Program-made: the position numbers and the translations under genes
Shown here: one piece after another, positions 33,020-43,062 of the stretch
Layout: every line of letters starts with the position of its first letter
Position numbering within the stretch: the first letter of the stretch is position 1
DNA from: Euryarchaeota archaeon UBA170
Lineage (GTDB): Archaea; Thermoplasmatota; Poseidoniia; Poseidoniales; Thalassarchaeaceae
Length of the DNA stretch: 64,000 nt
Reading direction: 5' to 3'
NCBI GenBank assembly: GCA_002499345.1
Contig: DALF01000019.1
Coordinates: forward strand, 12,172 to 76,171
The notes under the pieces: model-generated
Told to the model about the DNA's origin: nothing
What the model saw: the letters and a program-made list of their open reading frames with translations, nothing else
Databases searched by the model: none

Positions 33020-33126
33020 CAAGGTGAATATACGGTCAATGGTCTTTCTTTCGTTGAATCAAAGGGGAAAAGCAGAGCTAATGGGGTTGCCCTGAGCGAG
33101 TCTAATCGTGTCGCCGCTCTGAGGTA

Positions 33127-33561
33127 TCAGAATAGAGGCTCTTCGTAGTCATCGTCTTCGCCTGATCTTTCCTTCCAAAGAGAAACCGGAACATCATCAT
33201 ACACATCTGAGTAAGGATCCTTGTCCTTCTGATTCAATAGTGCCGCTTCGGCGGCCGCTCTAGCGAACTCCTCTGCATTGGCTTTGAACTTCCAATAGTG
33301 AATCCTCCACTCTCTTCCATCCCAGAGAGTTGTTTCCTCTGACTCTGTTGTCAGGAGGTCATAGTCCTGGAGCTGGTAGAACAGATTTCTGTCTGTGGGC
33401 TCCAGTGCATTATCGATAATCCTGTTTGAGAAGCCGAAGAAACCCAGAGCGTGCTCGGCGATCGACTCTGCGACGACTACTTCCATATCGGAGTCTACCT
33501 TGCTTCGGATTGCAGAAGTAAGTTGTGCTAGTGTCAAACCCATCGCATCGCCTCCAGACAT
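33127..33561 (-). CDS. Conserved-looking small acidic protein, unknown function
   Basis: This 144-residue soluble protein is predicted mostly helical. It starts near MGLTLAQLTSAIRSKVDSDMEVVVAESIAEHALGFFGF (split here), with an amphipathic helix followed by AEHALGFFGFSNRIIDNAL, then a more strand-like middle (LWDGREWRIHYWKFK) and an acidic tail SGEDDDYEEPLF. The middle part resembles the fold of small archaeal winged-helix-like proteins of the Thermoplasmata lineage (I am reminded of DUF6015, without being able to verify it). It is divergent from the ureohydrolase gene. The likely start is either ATG 33561 or the ATG six residues in (33543). Confidence 0.7.
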   Translation of the reverse strand: MSGGDAMGLTLAQLTSAIRSKVDSDMEVVVAESIAEHALGFFGFSNRIIDNALEPTDRNLFYQLQDYDLLTTESEETTLWDGREWRIHYWKFKANAEEFARAAAEAALLNQKDKDPYSDVYDDVPVSLWKERSGEDDDYEEPLF

Positions 33562-33665
33562 GCATACAGGGGAGGGCGCTCTATTTCAACGGTATCTCTT
33601 AACACTTCAAAATCAAGTGATTATGTATGCGAAGTCATTATTCTACATCACAGAGACGAGAATGC

Positions 33666-34601
33666 ATGGACAATGATAGGCGAGCCAGTTTCCTAGGCCT
33701 CAAGGAGAGCCATGAGGGGCCGTGGGACGTTGTCATTCTCCCAATCCCCTTCGAGATGACTACCAGCTGGATAGAGGGCACTGAGAAGGGACCATCAGCA
33801 TGCATAGACGCCAGTTCTCAAGTCGAGTTGTATGACCCCCTGCTTCCCGAGGAGCTTCCCTGTGGGCTTTCGTTCCATACTGCAGAGCCATGGAGTTCTG
33901 AAGCTGGAACCCTAATGGATCAGTTGGACTCTATTCGTGAATACTTCTCAGAGTGGGTAGGAGAAAGTTTCCCACTGATCCTTGGGGGAGAGCATGGCAT
34001 CTTGCCGCCAATTATGGAAGCATTGTCTAATCATCCAGAATTACAGGGGGACCTTACTAGATTGACATTGGTTCAAATTGATGCCCACGCCGATCTCAGA
34101 GATGAGCTTCAGGGAGAGAGATACTCCCATGGGACCGCTATCAGGAGGGCTCTAGATGCAGGCGTTGGCAGGGTCATTCAGATAGGAACCAGGGCTCTGT
34201 CGAAGTCCGAGGCCGAATTCTCGATGAAGGACGAAAGGGTAGAGACATGGTATGCCAGAGACATACTAGGAGGACTGGGGAGGGAGGGAGGCTGGAAAGG
34301 TATGCTCGAGAGTATTTCGGAAATTGAAGGACCTGTCTGGATTACCTTCGACATAGACGGTCTTGATGGTAAGTTGGTACCATCAACAGGTACTCCGGTT
34401 CCCGGGGGCCTTTCTCATTGGGCGGCCGTCGAAGTCATTGAGAGTGTCTTTTCTGCTTCAGGCATCAAGGTTCTGGGGGCGGATGTGAACGAGATTGCTC
34501 CTGGGAAGGAAGGTCCTCTCACCGAATTCAATGCCGCACTGATTGCGACTAAGATTATTACATGCCATATTGCGGGATATCTGAGCGGAAAAGGAGAATG
34601 A
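33666..34601 (+). CDS. Agmatinase/arginase-family ureohydrolase
   Basis: A binuclear manganese enzyme that hydrolyses a guanidino compound and releases urea, most likely agmatinase in polyamine synthesis. Metal-binding motifs are GGEHG (His), QIDAHADLRDE (Asp, His, Asp) and TFDIDGLDGKLVPSTGTPVPGG (two Asp), followed by GADVNEIAP. SHGTAIRR lies between, as in agmatinases. The frame is open from 33627, but the ATG at 33666 (MDNDRRASFLGL) gives the family's normal N terminus and 311 residues. The second aspartate is followed by Gly rather than the usual Pro. It is followed after 28 bases by the secreted carboxypeptidase gene. Confidence 0.9.
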   Translation: MDNDRRASFLGLKESHEGPWDVVILPIPFEMTTSWIEGTEKGPSACIDASSQVELYDPLLPEELPCGLSFHTAEPWSSEAGTLMDQLDSIREYFSEWVGESFPLILGGEHGILPPIMEALSNHPELQGDLTRLTLVQIDAHADLRDELQGERYSHGTAIRRALDAGVGRVIQIGTRALSKSEAEFSMKDERVETWYARDILGGLGREGGWKGMLESISEIEGPVWITFDIDGLDGKLVPSTGTPVPGGLSHWAAVEVIESVFSASGIKVLGADVNEIAPGKEGPLTEFNAALIATKIITCHIAGYLSGKGE

Positions 34602-34629
34602 TTGTATCTTAGTACCTCCTCAGTATGGT

Positions 34630-36129
34630 ATGCGTAAATGGTTGACTACCTTGGTTCTGTCATCGCTGATGGTGGCCTCTGTATCTTCGATGGTTACTGC
34701 TCAGATAAGTCAGCCAGATATCGTCCAAGAGCATTGGTACCATTCCTACGCAACGCTGACCTTGGACATCAATGCTTGGGAAGATGACCACCCAGAAATC
34801 GTCAATCTCTCCTCCATAGGGCAGACTGAATTGGGGAGAGAGATTTGGATGCTACAGATCACCGACGAATCTTGTCCGCTTGATTGGGATTTTGATGGGT
34901 GTGAACACTCCTATTACGGTGGAGAAGGTAGAGAAGGGCCATTAGTAGTTCGCAAAGAAGTAGTATACATCGATGGTGGCCATCATGGTAATGAGCATCT
35001 AGGAACCGAACTCGCCTTCCTAGTTGCCGAGTACTACATCGAGGGCTGGGGAAACGGAGATCAAGAGATTATCGATTTATTGGCGACGACTGAATTGCAT
35101 ATCCTAATCATGCTAAATGCGGACGGTAATGACTTCGACACAAGATGGAATGTCAATCAAGTGGACCTGAACAGAAACTATGATCACTACTGGAACACCT
35201 GTCCTACGACACAACCGGGGAGTTCTGCATTTAGTGAATCAGAGACTCTTGCGAATTCCATATACATGAACGATGTTGTGCCTCATGCTGACCTGTATAT
35301 TACCATGCATACGGGAGTCTGGATAATGCTCTATCCTTGGGGCAAGTGGCCAGAGCAACCGTCTGACTGGGAAATGTACCATCATATTAGAGATGAGGTA
35401 AATTCTAACATTTCTGATATCCCTATTCGCAACGCCAACCAAGGCCTCTACCCGAACTGTGGAACCAGCCGAGATTACGGCTATGGCGTGATGGGCTATC
35501 CCACGTTCACCTTCGAGACTGATGATGAGCAGTTCCTGCTGGGGACAGTAGAGGCCCTATCGGAAAGATTGGGAGAGGAGCTCGACGTGATGCATTACCT
35601 CATAGAGAATGTATGGTACTGGAGAGCTCGTCTTGTTGCCGATTCCTTGAAGGTAGAAGAAGGAAAAGTACATCTCAGCGTTTCTAATCTAGGTTATTCA
35701 AGCACTTCAAATGCCACACTGCTGTACATGGAGGGAGTGGATTCGACAGAGATTTGGCTCCCTGGGTCGGATGAACCAGTCGAAATGATAGGACTGACGC
35801 AAAAGGGAGGGACCCCCCAAATACAGTTTGGTTCAGACTTCAACTTCTCCACCTCCGGATTCGGCTTCGCAGTCAATGCCACTAATAGCACGATCACGAC
35901 TCTCGACTTTACGGGCGCTCCGGTTTCAAGCAAGGGGATTTGGACCCTGTACTACCAGAAGAGAGTAGTGGATTCCTCGATGTGGGTGGGAAACCCAATC
36001 AATGACAGCGTAGTTGACTACGAGAGTAGTGGCGGCTCGAGCCTTCTTCCTACTCCTTCGATACTGCTTATCTTAGTCTCATTCACGCTGGCTTCGATCA
36101 ATGGAAGAAATGGTAGATTTGAACAATAA
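34630..36129 (+). CDS. Secreted M14 zinc carboxypeptidase
   Basis: A 499-residue metallopeptidase with signal peptide (residues about 1-24, ending MVTA) and a C-terminal hydrophobic anchor (about 472-490). The M14 zinc site is complete: His119 and Glu122 in GGHHGNEHLG, and His227 in YITMHTGVW. Substrate-binding Asn-Arg is in VDLNRNYD (181-182), and the catalytic glutamate is Glu296 in TFTFETDDE. Polypeptides are cut from the C-terminal end outside the cell, fitting an organism that feeds on protein. The region after residue 310 is a strand-rich domain linking to the anchor. The ATG at 34630 is followed by a typical basic MRK start. Confidence 0.94.
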   Translation: MRKWLTTLVLSSLMVASVSSMVTAQISQPDIVQEHWYHSYATLTLDINAWEDDHPEIVNLSSIGQTELGREIWMLQITDESCPLDWDFDGCEHSYYGGEGREGPLVVRKEVVYIDGGHHGNEHLGTELAFLVAEYYIEGWGNGDQEIIDLLATTELHILIMLNADGNDFDTRWNVNQVDLNRNYDHYWNTCPTTQPGSSAFSESETLANSIYMNDVVPHADLYITMHTGVWIMLYPWGKWPEQPSDWEMYHHIRDEVNSNISDIPIRNANQGLYPNCGTSRDYGYGVMGYPTFTFETDDEQFLLGTVEALSERLGEELDVMHYLIENVWYWRARLVADSLKVEEGKVHLSVSNLGYSSTSNATLLYMEGVDSTEIWLPGSDEPVEMIGLTQKGGTPQIQFGSDFNFSTSGFGFAVNATNSTITTLDFTGAPVSSKGIWTLYYQKRVVDSSMWVGNPINDSVVDYESSGGSSLLPTPSILLILVSFTLASINGRNGRFEQ

Positions 36130-36223
36130 TTTATGTTTCATGGCTGCTAATTAGACTCTAATCTCATAGTTTGACATAGAATTATTTGTAAACTAGATAC
36201 TAATCGGGCAGTTCGGGCTATTT

Positions 36224-37747
36224 ATGAAGATAAGCAATAGTGAATTTACCACATTAGGCGCACAATTGATTTTACCGGTGTTCGAAGATACCAAGAAAGC
36301 ACCCAATAACTCTCTGAAGGGACTAAATAGGAACCAGAGGGGACTTGTCAGGGACGTTCTCAGCTCTGGTGGTTTCGAAGGTAAGAAGGGCACTAGAATG
36401 TCCTTATGGACGCCTGGTTGTAACATCATCTTGGTAGGTATGGGAGATAGAGAAGGCATTAGTCATAAGATAGCGAGAAATGCTGGAGCCAGACTAATTT
36501 CATCCTTGTCCAAAAAGAAGGGGACTAATCTGACTGTTAGATTCACCACGGGTTGGACTGGAGATAGAATGTTAGACTTCGCAGAGGGAATGATGCTTCG
36601 GGACTACGAGTTCTTGGAGCATCAGGAAAAACCCGATGATCATATCGAAGAAGATTGGGTAGTTGACTTTCAAGCCGGTAGCCGGCACCAGGAGAAGCTC
36701 GGTTCCGATCTTCTAGATGTGCAGTCTGTGGTGAAGGGAGTCCACACGGCACGTGATTTGGGGAATGAGCCTGCTAATGTCCTCTACCCAATGGAATATG
36801 CTAGAAGGGCGCAAGAATGGGCCAAGGGAAAGGAGAACGTCAGAGTTGAGGTTTATGAGTGGGAGAAACTGCATGAGCTTGGAATGGGTGGACTGATAAA
36901 TGTCGGCAAGGGGAGTGATCAGAAGCCCTGTATGGTCTTATTCACATTGAATCCAGATGAAGATGAGGGAGTTAGGAGACCATGTATTGTGGGCAAAGGG
37001 ATTACTTTCGATACGGGTGGCATCTCTATCAAACCCACCAGTGGAATGTGGGACATGAAGTATGATATGTGTGGCGCCGCTACTGTTTTCGGCCTTATGG
37101 AGGCTCTTTATGAAACTGGATACCCTAGGCGAGTAAATGGTATCTCCTGCCTTGCAGAGAATATGCCCGGCTCTGGTGCTTACCGTCCGGGTGATGTCTT
37201 CAAGACATATTCTGGGAAAACTGTAGAGGTCTTCAGTACAGACGCAGAGGGAAGGAATGTCCTTTCCGATGGTCTATGGAAGGCTGGGGAGCTTGATCCT
37301 GAGTATATCATCGATCTAGCCACGCTTACTGGTGCGGTTATTGTGGCTTTAGGAAATCAGATTTCTGGAATGTGGTCCAATGATGATGATTTGGCCGGAA
37401 ATCTAAAATCAGCGGCCGAAAGAAGTGGCGAGCCAGTTTGGAGAATGCCTTTGAATAGTCAATTTCGTAAGTATATGACAGACTCAGCATTCGCGGACAT
37501 AAGAAATGGTTCCATAGGAGGTAGGGCCGGATCATCCAATACCGCTGCCGCATTCTTAGAGTTCTTTGTCCCAAATAGAGGATTTGAGGAGGATGGTGAC
37601 AAGATACCTTGGGCTCATCTTGACATAGCCGGATCAGCTTGGGGACCCGGTTCCAAAGCTCGTTCTGAGGGTGAAAACCCTCTTTTCCAGTTTGGGACCT
37701 CGGGCATCCATGTTAGGACTCTGCACAGGATGATCACAGAAAGCTAG
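36224..37747 (+). CDS. pepA: Leucyl aminopeptidase, M17 family
   Basis: A cytosolic di-metal aminopeptidase that releases N-terminal residues from peptides. The C-terminal catalytic domain has the metal and active-site lysine motif VGKGITFDTGGISIKP, DMKYDMCGAATV, and the metal motif STDAEGRNVLSDGL, then ATLTGAVIVALG and WRMPL. The N-terminal macro-like domain is about 170 residues and less conserved, as usual. Length 507 is normal. An ATG start at 36224 follows a 94-base gap with AT-rich sequence. It ends one base before the dnaK stop, so the two genes converge with no terminator room. Confidence 0.94.
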   Translation: MKISNSEFTTLGAQLILPVFEDTKKAPNNSLKGLNRNQRGLVRDVLSSGGFEGKKGTRMSLWTPGCNIILVGMGDREGISHKIARNAGARLISSLSKKKGTNLTVRFTTGWTGDRMLDFAEGMMLRDYEFLEHQEKPDDHIEEDWVVDFQAGSRHQEKLGSDLLDVQSVVKGVHTARDLGNEPANVLYPMEYARRAQEWAKGKENVRVEVYEWEKLHELGMGGLINVGKGSDQKPCMVLFTLNPDEDEGVRRPCIVGKGITFDTGGISIKPTSGMWDMKYDMCGAATVFGLMEALYETGYPRRVNGISCLAENMPGSGAYRPGDVFKTYSGKTVEVFSTDAEGRNVLSDGLWKAGELDPEYIIDLATLTGAVIVALGNQISGMWSNDDDLAGNLKSAAERSGEPVWRMPLNSQFRKYMTDSAFADIRNGSIGGRAGSSNTAAAFLEFFVPNRGFEEDGDKIPWAHLDIAGSAWGPGSKARSEGENPLFQFGTSGIHVRTLHRMITES

Positions 37748-39628
37748 CTACTCATCGCTGTCTTCAGGCTCGACCTCTTCGAAGTCGGCTTCGACTACAT
37801 CGTCTGAGCCTTCGCTTTCTTGTTGTTCGGCCATTTCAGCAGCCGCGGCTTCGTAGAGCTTCGCGGATACTTCGTGTAATGACTCCTCTACCTCTGACAT
37901 CTTAGCCTGTACGGCGGCTTCATCCAAATCCTCTACATCGATTGTCTTGTCATCCTTTGTGATCAGAGCTCTCAACTCCTCGAGCTTGGCATGGATTGGG
38001 TCTGCATTGAGGTCTGAGATTTTCTCTGCCGCCTCATTGAGCATTTTTGAAGCCTGATAGACCATCCCATCGGCGGAATTGATCAGGGTCACTCCTGCCT
38101 TTCTCCTCTTATCGTCTGAAGCGAATTCTTCGGCCTCTGCAACCTTAGCATTTATCTCGTCCTCGCTTAGAGAGGTTTGGCTCTCTATCTTTATGGATTG
38201 CTCCGTTCCTGTGCCCAAGTCCTTAGCAGAAACATTGACAATTCCATTTGCATCGATATCAAAGGTAACCTCAATTTGTGGCATTCCTCTTGGCGAAGGC
38301 GGTATCCCCATCAGGTGAAACTTTCCGAGAGTGATGTTATCCTTGGCAAATTCCCTTTCGCCCTGCAAGACATGTACCTCGACTGCAGGCTGATTATCCG
38401 CTGCAGTGGAGAATGTCTCGGACCTCCTAGTGGGAATGGTAGTATTTCTCTCAATCATTGTTGTCATAATCCCTCCGAGTGTTTCGATACCGAGAGTAAG
38501 TGGCGTGACATCGAGCAGGAGGACATCAGTAACTCCCTCGTCCCCAGTGATTATTCCTGCTTGAAGGACTGCTCCGACAGCGACTGCTTCGTCCGGGTTT
38601 ATGCCCTTGAAAGGTGGCTTGCCCACTTCCTTCTCTATTGCTACTTGAACCGCAGGAACTCTGGTAGATCCCCCTACGAGAATAACCTTGTCGACATTTC
38701 CTTTCTTAATTCCAGCATCCTTCATGGCCCTTCTGGTGGGGCCCATTGTCCTCTCTACGAGATCAGAGATAAGATCTTCGAATTTAGCCTTAGATAGGGA
38801 GATGTCGAGATGCTCTGGCTGACCATCACCACTCATTGTGATGAATGGGAGATTTATCTGAGTTGTACTGGTGCCTGAAAGCTCTATCTTGGCCTTCTCT
38901 GCAGCTTCACGTAGTCTTGTTATTGCCGTCATGTCGCTTGATAGATCAATTCCTGTTGATTTCTTGAATTCCAAAACGAGCCAGTCGATTACTACCTCGT
39001 CGAAGTCGTCTCCGCCCAAGCGATTATCTCCGCTGGTCGCCTTAACCTCGATTTGGGGTTGGCCATCAACCTGGTATATCTCAAGAACAGAGACATCAAA
39101 TGTCCCCCCTCCCAGATCATAGACCAATATTGTCTGATCGTCATCTTTGTCGACCCCATATGCTAGAGCGGCGGCTGTGGGCTCGTTGATAATTCGGAGA
39201 ACTTCAAGTCCCGCGATTCTCCCTGCGTCCTTTGTTGCCTGACGCTGTGCATCAGTGAAGTATGCTGGACAAGTGATCACAGCCTGCTTAACCTCTCGGC
39301 CAAGATAGTCCTCGGCATCAGACTTTAGCTTCTGTAAGACAAATGCGGAGATCTCCTGCGGAGTATATTCGGTATCATCTATTTTCTTCTTCCAGTCAGT
39401 GCCCATCTCCCTCTTAACTGACATTATTGTTCTTTCGGAATTAGTCACAGCCTGTCTCTTGGCGGTTATACCGACCACTCTTTCACCTCCATTCTTAGAG
39501 AATGCGACAACACTGGGAGTCGTTCTCGCTCCTTCTGAGTTCGGAATGACCACTGGTTTTCCCGCCTCTAAAGTTGCTACACAGCTGTTTGTTGTTCCCA
39601 AATCTATTCCAATTACCGGTCCAGTCAT
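37748..39628 (-). CDS. dnaK: Chaperone DnaK (Hsp70)
   Basis: A 626-residue Hsp70. The nucleotide-binding domain starts [14 protein letters not shown] and includes [39 protein letters not shown] and [11 protein letters not shown]; the substrate-binding domain has [14 protein letters not shown] and ends with an acidic tail of Glu/Asp/Ser. A strong Shine-Dalgarno sequence, GGAGG, lies nine bases before ATG 39628. It is the second gene after the acidic protein at 39650-40255, with 21 bases between. The usual partners grpE and dnaJ are not adjacent. Archaeal DnaK genes are generally considered to come from bacteria. Confidence 0.97.
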   Translation of the reverse strand: MTGPVIGIDLGTTNSCVATLEAGKPVVIPNSEGARTTPSVVAFSKNGGERVVGITAKRQAVTNSERTIMSVKREMGTDWKKKIDDTEYTPQEISAFVLQKLKSDAEDYLGREVKQAVITCPAYFTDAQRQATKDAGRIAGLEVLRIINEPTAAALAYGVDKDDDQTILVYDLGGGTFDVSVLEIYQVDGQPQIEVKATSGDNRLGGDDFDEVVIDWLVLEFKKSTGIDLSSDMTAITRLREAAEKAKIELSGTSTTQINLPFITMSGDGQPEHLDISLSKAKFEDLISDLVERTMGPTRRAMKDAGIKKGNVDKVILVGGSTRVPAVQVAIEKEVGKPPFKGINPDEAVAVGAVLQAGIITGDEGVTDVLLLDVTPLTLGIETLGGIMTTMIERNTTIPTRRSETFSTAADNQPAVEVHVLQGEREFAKDNITLGKFHLMGIPPSPRGMPQIEVTFDIDANGIVNVSAKDLGTGTEQSIKIESQTSLSEDEINAKVAEAEEFASDDKRRKAGVTLINSADGMVYQASKMLNEAAEKISDLNADPIHAKLEELRALITKDDKTIDVEDLDEAAVQAKMSEVEESLHEVSAKLYEAAAAEMAEQQESEGSDDVVEADFEEVEPEDSDE

Positions 39629-39649
39629 TTTTTTTCCTCCTATGATAGG

Positions 39650-40255
39650 CTAAGCCATATCGAAAGTGATGTCTAGTATGCCATTATTCAGGTTCCAATC
39701 AGAGACTGAGTTGGCCGCCTGCGGGAGATTGATACTCTTGATTGGCCTGAGTTGGGTTCTTCTCATTAATTGGAGAACCTTGCCTCCGTGGGATAATATG
39801 AGCTCAAAGCTTCCCTCATCTAGATCCACGATGTTTGAGACATCGATTGTAACATACATGGAAGTACCATCAACGTAGGTATCTTCTACAGGAACATCGG
39901 TCTCATCCTCTTGTTCTTCTTCAACCACAACCTCTGCGGACTCATTATCGGGACCAACTTGGACGTTAATACCCATATTCTTGAAAATCTCAGAAAAGCC
40001 TTCGGGATGGTTCATGAAGGATTCCATTTGCTTGCGGAAATTTTCGGGGTCTCCTTGGAAATTCATTTTCACGTTGCTATTGTAGATACTCTCGGCATCT
40101 ATGCCCAAATTGTCAAATTGCTGACGGATTCTAGAAATTGTATCCTCTAGTTCCGATTTATCGATTGGCATTCCCATCTGATTGAACAGATTGAGCATCT
40201 GCTCAATCATTTTCTTTTCCCATTCATCGGAATTTGAATCACTCATTTCTACCAC
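39650..40255 (-). CDS. Acidic DnaK-linked protein with possible Hsp20-like C terminus
   Basis: I do not recognise the family of this 201-residue protein with certainty. Residues about 10-110 are polar and helical, with several Asn/Gln/Met-rich stretches (MLNLFNQMGMP, SNVKMNFQGDPENFRKQMESF). Then comes a long acidic linker (VVVEEEQEDETDVPVEDT, about 110-127), followed by 75 residues of predicted beta strands (MYVTIDVSNIVDLDEGSFEL and later LDITFDMA) that fit a small alpha-crystallin/CS domain. This resembles a chaperone or cochaperone layout. It is directly upstream of dnaK in one transcription unit, where many genomes have grpE, but no GrpE motif is present. The link to DnaK function is inferred from position. 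Confidence 0.75.
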   Translation of the reverse strand: MVEMSDSNSDEWEKKMIEQMLNLFNQMGMPIDKSELEDTISRIRQQFDNLGIDAESIYNSNVKMNFQGDPENFRKQMESFMNHPEGFSEIFKNMGINVQVGPDNESAEVVVEEEQEDETDVPVEDTYVDGTSMYVTIDVSNIVDLDEGSFELILSHGGKVLQLMRRTQLRPIKSINLPQAANSVSDWNLNNGILDITFDMA

Positions 40256-40291
40256 TACTTAACTGACGGTTGTATAGTGCGATGATAGTGC

Positions 40292-40305
40292 CATATATGA
40301 ATATA
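40292..40305 (+). promoter_or_regulatory. TATA-like element upstream of the thermosome gene
   Basis: CATATATGAATATA lies 85-98 bases before the chaperonin start codon and is the most TATA-like stretch in the 134-base divergent gap between the DnaK-linked protein and the thermosome. It would put the transcription start around 40320-40330, leaving a leader of about 65 bases. No heat-shock operator is evident. Confidence 0.35.
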
Positions 40306-40389
40306 CGCATTGGAATATGAGTTCTTTCTTGGTAACGGAGATAGATTAGTGATGGAGTACTTCAAATCTAGGACTAGATTCCGAGTACC

Positions 40390-42003
40390 ATGGTGCAGGC
40401 TGAGCATGATGTTGCCCTACAGGACACCGATAGGCTGGAAGGACGTGCGGCTCTAGTGAATAACGTCAAGGCCGCTGTAGCCCTAGCTGGAGCCGTTAGA
40501 TCTACTTTAGGTCCAAGAGGATTAGACAAAATGCTGGTATCTGATGATGGAAATTGTCTAGTAACAAATGATGGAGTTACAGTAATCGAGGCTGCAAAGG
40601 TCGAACATCCAACAGCCAGGCTTCTAATCTCCGCATCTTCATCTCAAGATAAGTCAGCTAGAGATGGAACTACCTCAACTGTGATCCTTACTGCAGAGTT
40701 TCTACAGAATTCCCTTGAGCTTGTTAGGATGGGGATTCATCCATCTACTGTAATCAATGGTTTCCTTCTAGCGGAGAGAGAAGCTATTTCTGAGCTAGAC
40801 AGGGTCTCAAGGGAAGCGAGCTCTGAGGAGGAGCTGAAGTCAGTAATTTCGACTACTTTGGCTGGCAAGATTGGCGAGTCGCTGGCCTCCCATATCACTG
40901 AAATTGCTTTTGAAGCAGCTGAGTTGATTTCGGATGAAGAAGGCGGCGATGACCTAGAAAGGTTGAGAGTAAAGAGGTTGCAGGTCAGTGGTGGTTCAAC
41001 TACTGATAGTCGTCTTATCAACGGTTTGATGATCCCTAAGACTAGGGTCGATATCTCAACTCCTTCCTCTTCTGGTGGGGGGACCATAGCAATAATCGAT
41101 GGCGGCCTTGAGAATACAAAGCTCGAGATGGATGCCGAGATTGAGATCAGTAGCCCCGGAGTACTGAAGGGATTCCATGACCGATCTTTGGCGAAATTGA
41201 GAGAAGAGGTCGTCCATCTTTCATCCCTCGGAGTTGAGCTACTGATTGTCAGAGAAGGGATTTCTGATGATGCTATTTCCATGCTAAATGATGCTGGGAT
41301 AACCTCATACAGAAGATTTGAGAGGGAGGATTTGGAGCGACTCTCGAAAATAACTGGAGCTCGAATGGTCAGGAGACCGATCAGGATTACAGAAGACGAC
41401 CTCGGGAAATTCACTGGTAGAAGGGAAGAGACTGTGGCAGGTATATCTCATTCTATCATAGAGGGATCCGAAGGTGGTGCATTAACTGTGGTCGTTCGTG
41501 GAACATCTCCCCAGATTAGAGAAGAGGCAGTCAGGGCGTTTGATGATGCCATGGGCGTAGCCTTCAGGGTCATTAGAGACTCCAGAGTGATTCCAGGAGG
41601 AGGTGCAATTCAAACACATCTAGCTAGACACCTGAGGTCGTTCGCTCTCGGAAACCCTGGAAGGGAGCAATTGGCAATAGAGGGTTATGCTGCCGCTTTG
41701 GAGGTCATTCCTAGGACACTTGCAGAAAATGCTGGGCTCGACCCAATAGATGTAGTTCTGGACCTGTCCGCAGCACAAAATTCCGATGAGGAGAATGGCC
41801 CGTGGATAGGACTTGATGCCATGACTGGAAGTAGGTCTAGAATGGACGAGATGGGAATCTTGGATCCTTTATTTGTAACTAGGCATTCCATTTCTGGATC
41901 GACTGAGGCCGCAATCAGTGTACTCAGGATTAACGATGTTCTTTGGGCGAAGCAGGACCCAACTACTCCAGATTGGAATGATGATGAAGTTCAGGAAGAC
42001 TGA
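40390..42003 (+). CDS. thsA: Thermosome subunit (group II chaperonin)
   Basis: An ATP-driven double-ring folding chaperone subunit. The N terminus ([28 protein letters not shown], split) and [10 protein letters not shown] are typical, as is the ATP-site motif [10 protein letters not shown] near residues 91-100 (Asp92). The intermediate and apical domains follow, and the late [14 protein letters not shown] is the usual nucleotide-binding return. Length 537 is slightly short and the C terminus ends in acidic NDDEVQED, without the Gly-Gly-Met tail of many chaperonins. It is divergent from the DnaK-linked gene, so two chaperone systems share one intergenic region. Only one subunit gene is in the window. 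Confidence 0.96.
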   Translation: MVQAEHDVALQDTDRLEGRAALVNNVKAAVALAGAVRSTLGPRGLDKMLVSDDGNCLVTNDGVTVIEAAKVEHPTARLLISASSSQDKSARDGTTSTVILTAEFLQNSLELVRMGIHPSTVINGFLLAEREAISELDRVSREASSEEELKSVISTTLAGKIGESLASHITEIAFEAAELISDEEGGDDLERLRVKRLQVSGGSTTDSRLINGLMIPKTRVDISTPSSSGGGTIAIIDGGLENTKLEMDAEIEISSPGVLKGFHDRSLAKLREEVVHLSSLGVELLIVREGISDDAISMLNDAGITSYRRFEREDLERLSKITGARMVRRPIRITEDDLGKFTGRREETVAGISHSIIEGSEGGALTVVVRGTSPQIREEAVRAFDDAMGVAFRVIRDSRVIPGGGAIQTHLARHLRSFALGNPGREQLAIEGYAAALEVIPRTLAENAGLDPIDVVLDLSAAQNSDEENGPWIGLDAMTGSRSRMDEMGILDPLFVTRHSISGSTEAAISVLRINDVLWAKQDPTTPDWNDDEVQED

Positions 42004-42004
42004 T

Positions 42005-42955
42005 TTAACTAATATTGGAAATCATCTCGTCTACCATTCTTCCCAAGTCATAATTTGCTTCCCATCCCCACTCATTTCTAGCGGCCTCATCATCAACATC
42101 ATCGGGCCACGAGTCGGCTACCTTCTGCCTGAAATCGGGAATAAAATCACAAGTGAATCCCGGTATTCTCTCAGCTATCTTATCAGCTAGTTCTCCCGCA
42201 GTAAATGATATTCCCTTAATATTATATCCAACTCTAGAATCTCCCAGACTCCCTGGATCTGCCTGCATGATACTCTCTGTCGCTCTAATGGCGTCTTCCA
42301 TGTACATCATAGGTAATCTTGTATCTTCACTAACAAAGCAATCATAGTGTCCATGATCAACAGCTGCTCTGAAAATATCAACTGCATAGTCAGTGGTCCC
42401 CCCTCCTGCTGGCGCTTTCCATGAAATCAAGCCAGGAAATCTGAGCCCCCGTACATCAACGCCATACTGTTTCCAATAGTTCAATCCTAATATCTCCCCT
42501 GTTACCTTTGTCTTACCATACATTGTTGTTGGATTTAGAGGGCCTTCCTGAGGGGCAATATTTGGAGAATCTGGTCCGAAAACTGCGATTGATGAGGGTG
42601 CGAAGACCTTCAAATCAAAATCTCTAGCTGCTTCGAGAACGGATACAGTACCCCCTACATTCACTCTCTGACAAAGCTCTGGATTTTTCTCTCCAGTTGC
42701 GGAAAGAATGGCGGCCAGGTGAAAAACTGTACCAATGCCCTCCTCTAGAATCACTCTTTCCATCTTGGCTCCATCCAGAACACTGAGATTTGAGAATGGC
42801 CCGTCAGGAAAGTTTGATTCTGGTCCGGGACTCCTTATGTCAGTAGCTAGTATGTTGTCCTTACCATGCCTCTGCCTTAGGGATGAGACCAGCTCGGTAC
42901 CTATTTGCCCTAGTGCCCCTGTTACCAGAATTCTGTCCCCGGGTGACTCTGTCAT
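42005..42955 (-). CDS. SDR-type L-threonine 3-dehydrogenase
   Basis: An NAD-dependent extended short-chain dehydrogenase. The Rossmann motif is ILVTGALGQIGTEL at the N terminus; the catalytic tyrosine and lysine are in TTMYGKTKVTGE; RFPGLISWKAPAGGGTTDYAV is a signature of the threonine dehydrogenase/UDP-glucose epimerase-like group that oxidises threonine to 2-amino-3-ketobutyrate. The frame is open from 43039, but homologues begin right before the glycine motif; ATG 42955 gives 316 residues. The gene is divergent from CTP synthase (107 bases). This form is mostly bacterial and eukaryotic. Ketobutyrate CoA-ligase (kbl) is not in the window. Confidence 0.88.
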   Translation of the reverse strand: MTESPGDRILVTGALGQIGTELVSSLRQRHGKDNILATDIRSPGPESNFPDGPFSNLSVLDGAKMERVILEEGIGTVFHLAAILSATGEKNPELCQRVNVGGTVSVLEAARDFDLKVFAPSSIAVFGPDSPNIAPQEGPLNPTTMYGKTKVTGEILGLNYWKQYGVDVRGLRFPGLISWKAPAGGGTTDYAVDIFRAAVDHGHYDCFVSEDTRLPMMYMEDAIRATESIMQADPGSLGDSRVGYNIKGISFTAGELADKIAERIPGFTCDFIPDFRQKVADSWPDDVDDEAARNEWGWEANYDLGRMVDEMISNIS

Positions 42956-43062
42956 GTTACTTCGTAAAGCTGGAGATACTTGGTCATTGATGTGCGATAA
43001 AGTGGGTTTACTGTCCCAATGTTGATATGCGAGGCACAATGGCTTCAGACCCCGTTGGTTGC

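Noticed and set aside
40737..41414. Minus-strand frame of 225 codons within the thermosome gene
   Set aside because: It is a shadow of a conserved chaperonin gene with serine-rich composition.
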